Both the position numbers and the translations under genes were made by a program. Below the pieces are notes generated by a model. The model did not search any database. It had not been told where the DNA came from and was given only the letters and a program-made list of their open reading frames with translations. Below are positions 5,468 to 13,231 of a stretch of DNA of 13,231 nucleotides, piece after piece (positions within the stretch are counted from its first letter, which is position 1; every line of letters begins with the position of its first letter). Origin of the DNA: Hyphochytrium catenoides (lineage: Eukaryota > Sar > Hyphochytriomycetes > Hyphochytriales > Hyphochytriaceae); NCBI GenBank assembly GCA_900088475.1, contig FLMG01000143.1, forward strand, positions 1 to 13,231. Direction: 5' to 3'.

Positions 5468-8299
5468 ATGGGCTTAGGAGACTCCAGGCCGGCCCTTATT
5501 GGCCATCTTCTTGTTGTCGGCGGCATGATCCTCATGGTGTTATATGTCGTACTGGTCCACGCGACTTACCTCGTAAAGCCATTCAATGAGTTTATGGATG
5601 AGTTTGCCCACAGCCTTGAGAAACATTCTGCAGCGAAAGGCTACTATGGCAGCAGCTTTGCGTGGTACCTAGGTCACTTCCTTCGCCTCGGCCTTCCTAC
5701 AGGCGTCTTCACGCTCTTGGGTCTGCTTTACCTGCACCACTTCAAGGTGGATCCGGGTCAGGGGAAAGGTAGAGCACGTGACTGTCTTTCTCTATTTACG
5801 TCTAACATCTGGACACGGTTGGGCCGACCGCAGCTGTTCTGGTATGGTCGTTGGTTCTCCCTCGGCGAGCTCCTCTTCATTCTTCTCACGGTGCTCTTGA
5901 CTCTTGTCAACCTTGTCACCTACCTGCAGTTTGTCTCTACGGAGTATGCTGACTATTTCTTAGCCGAACACAGTCGTACGGAGATGTGGATTGAGCTTTT
6001 CGCACTTGGCTTTGGTCTCTCAGGACTTTGCAGCTTCTTCTTCCTATTGTTTCCTGTTTCCCGAGGTGCCTTTTGGATGAAGTTGCTGGGTCTTTCCTTT
6101 GATCGATGCATCAAGTACCATCGTTGGCTTAGTCGTATTGCCATCTCTTGCTTCAACATTCATGGCCTGCTCTATTTTATCTTATGGTGGATCGAGGGAG
6201 AGTGGGTGGAGAATGCCGTGCCATGTAAGGCAGAGCAGGTCTCTGACTCTTTCATCCAGGAGTACCTCATTGCCGCCGCAGGTGCTCAGGCTGCAGCTGC
6301 GGCAAATGGGACACCTCTGGCGCTGCCAGAGCTCCCTTGTGACCCAAATATCCTGTGGTCCCAAGCCATGATGCGCTGGCAGAACTTCATGGGGCTTATT
6401 GCCGGGATCCTGTTTACCTTCATCTGGCTGACCTCCCTGGAAGTAGTTCGCAGACGCTACTTTGAGCTCTTTTATTATTCTCACTTTCTCTTCATTGTAG
6501 CTTTCTACGCCTCTATCCTACACTTTCAGACCATCCTTATGTTTATCTACCCCGCTGCTTTCCTTTATATAATCTTCAGGGTAAGGACAGGAGTGACAAT
6601 GGCCATCAATGCAGAGGTGCAAGAGGTTCAATGGTATCCAGAGTCTGAGCTCTTTGCCCTTCGCATTGCAAGGTCTCCTGAGATGGAGCACCAGTTCTAT
6701 CCAGGGCAATATGTCTTCCTTTGTGTTCCTGCCATCTCTGAAGTCCAGTCTCATCCCTTCAGCATCAGCTCAGCTCCTTCTGATGACCCTCACTCCTTCA
6801 CGGTGCACGCCAAGGTGTTGGGCACATGGACAGCCAACATGGCACTGCTCATTCAAAGCTGCCTAACCGGTGAAGAGTCATCCTCCTCTTCCTCCGGCGC
6901 TACTGCTGCCAGTGAACAACGAGGAATCTCCTCCAGACCTATGCCTATGGTGAAGGTGGATGGGTACTACGGTGCCAGAGTCTCATATCACCTTCAAGAG
7001 CGCGTGGTGCTCCTGACAGGTGGCATTGGCGTCACTCCAGCTCTCAGTATCCTTAAGGAGTGCTATCAGCAACATCTCCGACGTCCCACCGCTCATAGGA
7101 TGGTGGAGTTTCATTGGGTTGTCCGGGAGGAAGCTGTCATCTATCCCTTCATGTCATTGCTCGAAGACATCGTTACCACTGCGGGTCAAGCTTTTCAAGT
7201 CCACGTGTACGTCACCAGGCCGAAGGACAGCACTGTCGGGGCCACATCGACTCCAGACCGTAGTCGGGAAGATGCGGAAAGGAGCAGTAGCGTCGTTCTG
7301 GATGTGATGGGTACCAGCCATAGGAGGGCAGATGCGGAGAGTAAGAAGAGGGGAGACTTAGAAGGCTCAAGGCCTGGGGTGCTATCCCAAGTCGAGCTCG
7401 TAAAGCGAAACAAGCTTGCCTTGCAGACCTCAGCTCGCTCTCGCCGGGCCTTTACGCCGCTTCACCTCGGATGTTGGCACGAGGTAGCCCTCCATGTCTT
7501 GGTATGGGCAGCGGCCATGCTATCTGTGCTCCTCTTATGGTACTTCACAGGCGCAGCCAATACTACGGACAGAAAGGAGAAGTATGAGAAGCTTGGCCTA
7601 GACCCAGAGAATCATGAACAGTTTGAACTGATCCTCCTTCCTGATCGTATTCCTTGGTATGTTGTTCGCATTGCAGAACCCACGCTCTTCATTGGCGTGG
7701 GAGGCTTGCTCACCTTCCTTATTATCAACCGCTGGGACACTCTTCAGTACCTCAACTGCAGGTGTCTCTGCCGGGGTAGTCCTACCCTCAGTAGGGGCAA
7801 AGTTAGAAGTACTATAGAAGAAGTAGACAAGCTGTCCCCTGCCGTTGCTCTAGCTGAAGAGGGTGACTACTGCTCTCCCGTGACAGCTATGAGTAAGCAA
7901 CGTGCAGCAGCTGCAGCGGCCACAAGGACCATACTTCAAACTGCGGACAACAATGGCTCTAATCGACATCACCGCGTGGACATTGAGATGGTGAATACTG
8001 GGCCGCCAGGCGGAGGCGACACTGGGAGAGAGAGAGAGGTTGACAACCGCTTCCCCATTTACCGTGGTCGGCGCCCGGTCGTTAATGAAATCCTAGATGC
8101 AGCCGTGGTGAGGCAGCATGAGCGCCTCCAAGAGGCTGAAGAGATAGCTGGAGGAAGCAGCAAGAAGGGGGAGACGGATGCTCCTCTGCATCTGTTTGTG
8201 GCTGGCCCTCATACGTTGCAGGATGCAGTTCGGGGCTATCTGAAGGGGCTCCAGGATCCTGCAGCAGTGATGGCTCACTTTGATGAATTCCAGTTCTAA
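5468..8299 (+). CDS. FRO-like ferric-chelate reductase (NADPH oxidase superfamily)
   Basis: This encodes 943 residues in one exon. By family knowledge, such proteins pass electrons from NADPH through FAD and two haems across a membrane to reduce Fe(III) before uptake. Segments near 11-33, 69-91, 131-155 and 175-198 precede the haem core, a layout close to plant FROs. Haem ligands are H218/H232 and H339/H352. The FAD site is YPGQYVF (411-417) with HPFSIS (429-434); the nucleotide site starts at GGIGVTP (518-524). Two further hydrophobic helices (about 671-694 and 738-754) and low-complexity stretches split the NADPH domain, which resumes at GRRPVVNEIL (867-876) and ends with FVAGP (910-914), where CGP is usual. 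A serine-rich loop (469-476) and an Ala-rich loop (269-279) are insertions. ATG 5468 has A at -3 and G at +4 and immediately precedes the first membrane segment. A superoxide-generating role cannot be excluded. Confidence 0.9.
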   Translation: MGLGDSRPALIGHLLVVGGMILMVLYVVLVHATYLVKPFNEFMDEFAHSLEKHSAAKGYYGSSFAWYLGHFLRLGLPTGVFTLLGLLYLHHFKVDPGQGKGRARDCLSLFTSNIWTRLGRPQLFWYGRWFSLGELLFILLTVLLTLVNLVTYLQFVSTEYADYFLAEHSRTEMWIELFALGFGLSGLCSFFFLLFPVSRGAFWMKLLGLSFDRCIKYHRWLSRIAISCFNIHGLLYFILWWIEGEWVENAVPCKAEQVSDSFIQEYLIAAAGAQAAAAANGTPLALPELPCDPNILWSQAMMRWQNFMGLIAGILFTFIWLTSLEVVRRRYFELFYYSHFLFIVAFYASILHFQTILMFIYPAAFLYIIFRVRTGVTMAINAEVQEVQWYPESELFALRIARSPEMEHQFYPGQYVFLCVPAISEVQSHPFSISSAPSDDPHSFTVHAKVLGTWTANMALLIQSCLTGEESSSSSSGATAASEQRGISSRPMPMVKVDGYYGARVSYHLQERVVLLTGGIGVTPALSILKECYQQHLRRPTAHRMVEFHWVVREEAVIYPFMSLLEDIVTTAGQAFQVHVYVTRPKDSTVGATSTPDRSREDAERSSSVVLDVMGTSHRRADAESKKRGDLEGSRPGVLSQVELVKRNKLALQTSARSRRAFTPLHLGCWHEVALHVLVWAAAMLSVLLLWYFTGAANTTDRKEKYEKLGLDPENHEQFELILLPDRIPWYVVRIAEPTLFIGVGGLLTFLIINRWDTLQYLNCRCLCRGSPTLSRGKVRSTIEEVDKLSPAVALAEEGDYCSPVTAMSKQRAAAAAATRTILQTADNNGSNRHHRVDIEMVNTGPPGGGDTGREREVDNRFPIYRGRRPVVNEILDAAVVRQHERLQEAEEIAGGSSKKGETDAPLHLFVAGPHTLQDAVRGYLKGLQDPAAVMAHFDEFQF

Positions 8300-10659
8300 T
8301 GTCAAGAGAAGAAGGCAAAGAAAATTCGCTGATGGGGCCTCTTACTCGTAGATAAAATGCTGATAAATAGTTCAGTGCTTACTCGTCTTTTAGATCCCAG
8401 AGCGGGAGAACTCCTAGAAAAGTAGCTAATGACAAGGTGAACGCTTGCACTAGCTCAAGATATGTCAGCTCCCCTGGAGGAGGGCCGACCTCAATGCGTT
8501 GAAACTGTGCAACCGTGGACTCACTCGTCCACTTCTCCATGAAGCTTGGTCAAGAATGCACAGATTCTAAGGGTCTGCTGAGTCTCTCAATCCCCAAAGC
8601 TGTTCCAGCTTCTCAGCGGCACTAAAGCCTAGAAATTATAGAATCATAAAGGACATCTCTACTAAGTCTTCAGGACCAGGCGCCGGCAGTCTCCGGTCAT
8701 GAGCTATAGCTTCCTGTCGCTTTGCCGCCAAGGTGATTGAGGAGTGACGAAGCTCAGGCGGCGTTTTACTGCGACGAAGGACTGTTGCGGCTAAAGAGAT
8801 GACGCCAGGCACCACCTTCTGCTAGGTCCTAGCGCTTGATGAGAATGAAGGCTGGGCCGAAGCACGTTCTCATCTTTTGCCAGCTTGCCCCGAGCACTCA
8901 GCTCTTCCGCCTCAGTCGCATCCGTCAACAAGCAGCATCTGCATCAGCTTTCTCTTGCTGGCTGGCTTTCCTGCTTCCTCTCGATCTCTTTGTTGATGAT
9001 GTTCACTTGAAGCTCGCACTGAATACCAAAATACCTCGGACGTCCGTAGATAAATCAAACGGATATCTAAAATAATTCTTCGATCGAGGCACATCCATGC
9101 AATAAGGTCCTAAAATGCACACCTCTTGAAAATAAAGCCTAGAAACGAACTTTACTGGCAGAAGTTACCACGTTCTATGGTTTACTTGGTTAAAATATGT
9201 CCATCTGCCGAAAGTAAGGAGCCGTGAATGGTGCCTTGGTGGAGGATTTGGACAGAATAAACTGTTGAGGGAGCAGAGAGCGAGATCTTTGTTGATCTTC
9301 CGGAGATCTTATCCGCTGCTTCCTCTATCGCAGGCCGTCCAACCTCCAGCGCTCGTCGACTTCAAGGATTGCTCTCCTTCGATAGGCTGGTCCTTATTAG
9401 CGGCACAGCGTCTTAGTCCGTGCCTGGTGCGTCTCTTTCCTCGCCCTCCCCATTGCAGAGCAACCTTAGGAACCTTTTGCTGCTTTATACCCAGCAACTC
9501 GCTTATAGGCTTATAGGGTTCCGCCCGTATGTAGGTCTGCAGTTCAAGACGCTCCGCTCCACCCTGGGCACATAGCTCTATCGGCATGTCTTATGTTCCC
9601 ACGACCGCATCGTCCAGATCAGGGCGGACAAGCACGTAGAAGACAGAATAAACTTCCATATTCTGTTCCGTTCGTTAGGAAGGAACGTAAGCTGCACCTA
9701 TGAGTCAGTAGCATTGCCCAATAGAAGAGATCTGTTTTGACCGTCAAAGATGTGCCCTTTCTTAGCCGTTCCCAAGAGTCATGACACAGGAGGAAACAAA
9801 GTTGAGGTCAAAGCGTTGTTGCCTGCGAGGTATCTGCTTGTCCTTATCATGCCCCTGGTAACAGATAATGGATGCAACGGGGGCCTTGCGCTGGGTCCTA
9901 CTACTACGGCTGGGCAAGCCTGGATGACCTTGGAGTCATGGTCTCTCGTCTCGCACAGCCTTCCGTTCTATCGGCCTACGCTCCTCTTCCCTCTCTGTTT
10001 ACTTCTTCCTTGCCGCCGTCGCTTCGTTCTCTCTATCGCGAGCAGCAAGGAAGAAATCAGGTACACTGTGTGCACAGTGTTCCAGAATAACTCTTTGACG
10101 CAGTCCGCACTCCATAGAATTTGCGGCAGACAAATCAGTGAGAGCCCTTGATAATGGCGCTACATTATAGGTAACAGAGCTAGAGAGACGGAAGAGAGAG
10201 AGAGAGTTATAGAAAGATAGAGGGAAAGACCTCGATGAGAAAGAGCTCCCTGGGGTAAGAAGTTGAAGCCTTGAAAAGGGAGATGGGAAGCCTTGTTGAC
10301 TGATCAATCAAGGTTGTTATACGGCTTATGTATGGCTGTCGCTCTTCTAGCCCTTCCCTGTCCATCGCGAAATATCCTTTGAGAGGCTCAAGAAGTTTGA
10401 GACCTCATTTCGTTCTCTCTTCTCGTCTCTTCCTTCTTTGTTCTAAAGCTCTGATGAAAGGATTTATCCTGACTGCCGTCCTACACTTGTTTCCTCTTCA
10501 GCCTATCCCTTCGCTTAGCCCGTCACATTCAAACTTTTACCCTCTCCAACGCAAGAGAGCAGCATCTAAGAAGTCAACAGATATCGGTAGCAGGCGCTTA
10601 TTACAGTCTGCTCAGAATCATCGCTTCGCTTCTTGATCGTGTTCAACCTCACAACCACC
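8300..10659. other. Spacer between reductase and carboxypeptidase
   Basis: I recognise no gene in these 2.3 kb on either strand; ORFs are below about 130 codons and lack motifs. ATAAAATG at 8352-8359, followed by GATAAATAG, is a possible poly(A) signal for the reductase. A GA run lies at about 10193-10206, and an 8-bp inverted repeat ACACTGTG-TG-CACAGTGT at 10063-10080. Pyrimidine-rich DNA from about 10408 leads into the carboxypeptidase leader. No ATG occurs from 10457 to the start at 10660. Confidence 0.4.
10255..10501 (+). other. Possible leader intron of the carboxypeptidase gene
   Basis: A donor-like GGG|GTAAGA begins at 10255. A CTGAC branch-like site at about 10470, a pyrimidine tract and TTTCCTCTTCAG ending at 10501 make a plausible acceptor. 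Removal would take out the ATGs at about 10328 and 10454, leaving a cleaner leader, although one ATG at about 10235 would remain upstream. This is inference only. Confidence 0.2.
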
Positions 10660-12176
10660 ATGCGGATCGTTAGCTTCGCCACCGTCTTCCTGGCCTGCGC
10701 GAGCATCCTCTCGTCCTGCAGCCTTGTTGCCGCGCAGGTGATGTACAGCAAGCCTTATAAGCTCACAGGCGTCGGTACCTCAGCAGGCCGCAGCCGGGTG
10801 GCGCGCACCGGCGCCGCTATTGAGGATATCGGAGCCAACTACGTCGTCGTCTACGCGACTCCTGAGGAGCACAAAGACCTTCAGCTGCTCTCTGCACGTG
10901 ACGGATTTACTATGGAAGAGGTCTCTGAGACAAATGGCCCTCAGCCTCAGGGCAACCCTGACATGTTGGACTTCCCTTCTGGCTACAAAGAGTATAACAA
11001 CTATACGGAGATGGTCTCCCTTGTACAAGCCACTGCGTCCAAGTACAGCTCCATTGTCAGCCTCTTCAGCATCGGGAAGACTTACGAGCAGAGAGACATC
11101 TGGGCGGCCAAGATCTCTAGTAACCCAAGAGTAGACGAGGACAAACCCGAGGTAGCACCTCGCTTTTCTTTACTTCGTCTCATCTCTGTGGTCTCAGTCA
11201 TCTCTCTTCCTCCTAGTGTCCGCCTCTACTTCGTCCCAGTTAGGTCATCCAAAGCCTAACCAGCGTTCCTCACGTACGTCTCTCCTCGACCGCCCTAGGT
11301 TCTCTTTGTTGGCAACCACCACGCCCGAGAACACGTGACAACGGAGATGACTCTCTACCTCTTTGACATCCTGACCTCTGAGTATGCAACCAACACTACC
11401 ATCAAAAACCTGGTGGACAGCCTAGAGATCTTCATCGTCTTTCAACTCAACCCCGACGGCTCAGAGTATGACCTTACAACCCCAGACTTCTTGGTAAGCC
11501 TCTCATCTTGCTGACCTCTCCTCCAATCCGACTTCTGGTCTAACTCTTCCTCCTTTCTTCTTCTCATGAATAGAAATGGCGGAAGAACACCCAGCCAAAC
11601 CGCAATGGAGGCAAGGGCGTCGATCTCAACCGCAACTATGGGTACAGGTGGGGTTGCTGCGGTGGCTCTAGCGGCAGTCCCAGCAGCGAGACGTACAGAG
11701 GAGACTCTGCCTTCTCAGGCGTAGAGGCGCGTGTGATGAAGGACTTCATTGACAGCCGGGTCATCGGTGGCAAGCAGCAAATCCGGACGGCCATCTCCTT
11801 CCATTCCTTCAGTGAGCTAATTCTATGGCCTTACGGGTACACCACAAACAGGAGCCCATCAGATATGAACCCAGATGACTATAGAGTCTTTGAGACAATG
11901 GGCAAGGCTATGGCCAAGACCAACGGCTATAAGCCAATGCAGGCAAGCGAGCTCTATGTCGCCGACGGTGTGTGGGACGACTGGGTTTACGGCGTGCATA
12001 AGATTATCGGCTTCACCTTTGAGCTGAGTCCTAAGGGAGGCGCCTTTGTCGGAAACGGTGGCTTCTATCCTGTGGGCGCCAAGATCAAGCAGATTGTCAC
12101 GAACAACCGAGAAGCTGTGCTTTATCTCTTGGCAAACTCAGACTGCCCATACAAGGTCATCGGCAAGACGTGCTAA
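10660..12176 (+). CDS. Secreted M14 zinc carboxypeptidase, three exons
   Basis: Exons 10660-11151, 11299-11493 and 11574-12176 join in phase 0 to 429 residues. The enzyme removes C-terminal amino acids from peptides outside the cell or in the secretory path. Residues 1-25 form a signal peptide with a likely cut at VAA|Q; about 45-100 looks like an M14 inhibitory propeptide. The active site is complete: zinc ligands H172, E175 (HHARE) and H306 (SFHS); substrate residues R232 (KWRKN), N248/R249 (DLNRN) and Y357; catalytic E379 (FTFEL). [14 protein letters not shown] and WPYGY are typical of actinobacterial carboxypeptidase T-like enzymes and their eukaryotic relatives. By motif alignment D364 falls at CPA position 255, which suggests preference for basic C-terminal residues. 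Four cysteines remain after the signal (C257, C258, C420, C429), along with two N-glycosylation sequons (N114, N196). The start context ACCACCATG is strong. Confidence 0.9.
11152..11298 (+). other. Intron 1 of the carboxypeptidase gene
   Basis: This is a 147-nt GT-AG intron between codons for E164 and V165, in phase 0. It begins GTAGCA, has CCTAAC about 35 nt before its end, and closes with CCCTAG. Splicing restores the HHARE zinc motif directly after DKPE. If retained, the frame runs to TAA at 11257 and yields a 199-residue product without an active site. Confidence 0.85.
11494..11573 (+). other. Intron 2 of the carboxypeptidase gene
   Basis: This is an 80-nt GT-AG intron in phase 0, with a GTAAGC donor, TCTAACT branch-like site, pyrimidine tract and AATAG acceptor. 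It separates DFL from KWRKN, a junction inside a motif that is continuous in the family, which makes the call firm. Confidence 0.9.
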
Positions 12177-13060
12177 GCGCTGGTTCTTCCTTCTATTTGT
12201 CCTTATATGTCCTCGTCTTTCTTCTCAAGTCGATTCTTCTAACACGCAGCGCCGCCGGGACTCTAGGACTAGTCCCCAAGCGCTATTAGTAGAGACAAGC
12301 AAAACACTAATGACATTAGGAGTTACCATTCTACGTCCTTTTAATGCAGAGACAAGCCTTGCAGCAACCTTCATAGCAACCTTCATAACGTCTGTCGCTT
12401 CCTTCCTTTCATGAGATGCCTTGCTGCCGTGTTAGTGACAGGAGTGTGACCAGTAGGTCACCTCCATATCAGATCAGTGGGGAGCGGTAGTTAGCACTAT
12501 CAATGTTGATAGAGAGACAGGCAGCCGGGACAAGCAAGCAGTCTGCATTGGATTTCGGCCCTCGTGGTTCTCTTTCACCAAGGTTTTGTTGCCCCGCTTA
12601 AGTGATGGGCTGCCCGATGTTCAACCACTGCGGTCCGAGATCATAGAAGAAGCTGACCTCGAGGACTGTGACGATGACGTCCAAGTCTGAAGGCAACAAG
12701 CTTAAAAATCGGCTCTAACCAGTTTGCAAAGACCTACCAGACGAGGAACCTTCATTTCATAAGAAGCAAGCAGCATGGCGCTAGTGTCATCGCTGCCTTT
12801 TCGTCCTTTCTAATCTGAAAAGGACCTGCTGGCACTTTCCTCACGTACACTTGGCTTTGCTCTCAGGCCTAATAACATCCTAGTTGTTGAAGTCAAAGAA
12901 GGAGAGCTCTGCGCGATCTGTCACGCTTTGCGGTCCGTACATCGAGGAAGAGCCACGAAGACACTACGAGGACAGAGCACTGACATATATCTCATATATT
13001 CTTACCGTTCAGGAGCCTTTCTTAGGCCAAGGAGAAGGAGAGATGCCAAGCACTTTGGTC
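12177..13060. other. Spacer after the carboxypeptidase gene
   Basis: No gene is recognised. The likely 3' UTR contains GGACTAGTCC (12266-12275) inside a GGGACT/AGTCCC inverted repeat, CTAATG-A-CATTAG (12307-12319) and a doubled 12-mer GCAACCTTCATA (12364-12387). Further right are perfect dyads GTGACC-AGTA-GGTCAC (12446-12461) and CTATCAA-TG-TTGATAG (12497-12512). No canonical AATAAA was seen close to the stop codon. Confidence 0.4.
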
Positions 13061-13064
13061 TAAG

Positions 13065-13231
13065 ATATATACCGTGCACCTCTTTCTAAGCAGCGCCTCT
13101 CTCTCTCTTCGGACTTCAGTCCTCTCCCTACTCCTTTGTCGCTTACTTTTGCTCCTCTCTTCTTCCTCTCGTAAGTTCATTCCGCTTGTTTGCGCTCTGC
13201 CCTCTCCGTATCCTCTCTCTCTCTCTCTCTC
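13065..13231 (+). promoter_or_regulatory. Promoter and leader of a gene beyond the right edge
   Basis: ATATATA at 13065-13071 is followed by 160 nt of strongly pyrimidine-rich DNA with no ATG, ending in a CT run at the window edge. CTCTC|GTAAGT with its donor at 13171 is a perfect 5' splice consensus and could open a leader intron. The pattern (TATA box, then ATG-free leader) matches the zinc-module gene. The coding part is not in view. Confidence 0.4.
13213..13231. repeat. CT microsatellite at the window edge
   Basis: An uninterrupted CT dinucleotide run of at least 19 nt reaches the last base, so its full length is unknown. A shorter CT run occurs near 13098-13110. Confidence 0.9.

Noticed and set aside
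9265-9587. Overlapping + and minus ORFs of 83-92 codons
   Set aside because: They are mutual shadows with no domain or splice-supported extension.
10186-10206. GA-rich run as a regulatory GAGA element
   Set aside because: It is a simple microsatellite; similar GA/CT runs occur elsewhere in the window, including inside the reductase coding region.

Overview
The window is nuclear DNA from a eukaryote. The evidence is two GT-AG introns of 147 and 80 nt with CTAAC branch-point-like sites interrupting a zinc carboxypeptidase gene, long non-coding spacers, TATA/CCAAT-type promoters and A-at-minus-3 start contexts. Base composition looks roughly balanced (not computed). The lineage cannot be fixed from this sequence. 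The plant-type (FRO-like) ferric reductase architecture and one-exon genes would fit an alga, for example a red alga. Short introns with CTAAC branch sites and an actinobacterial-type secreted carboxypeptidase would also fit an early-diverging fungus. I leave it open.

Layout, all genes on the + strand. Positions 1-870 hold no convincing gene. A promoter at about 880-1063 carries two heat-shock-type elements, a CCAAT box and a TATA box. It is followed by a leader of roughly 490 nt with no ATG at all, then a 305-residue protein with three Cys/His zinc-binding modules, a nuclear localisation signal and an acidic DLL-rich tail (1579-2496). I read it as a stress-inducible nuclear regulator of no named family. 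Positions 2497-5467 are a gene-poor spacer with a 33-bp triplicated repeat, a 29-bp duplication, an orphan promoter-like region and a second cluster of heat-shock-type elements. Next is a 943-residue one-exon ferric-chelate reductase of the FRO/NOX superfamily (5468-8299), with all four haem histidines and FAD and NADPH motifs. Two extra membrane segments are lodged inside its NADPH domain. A 2.3-kb spacer with no recognisable gene follows. A secreted M14 zinc carboxypeptidase (429 residues, three exons, 10660-12176) comes next. The window closes with a spacer and what looks like the TATA box and CT-rich leader of another + strand gene beyond the right edge.

The three genes share no obvious pathway and are spaced as independent transcription units. 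The most noteworthy content is the heat-shock-type promoter joined to an unfamiliar zinc/acidic protein, and the split NADPH domain of the reductase. I did not find a multi-gene system, virus, transposon or CRISPR array.
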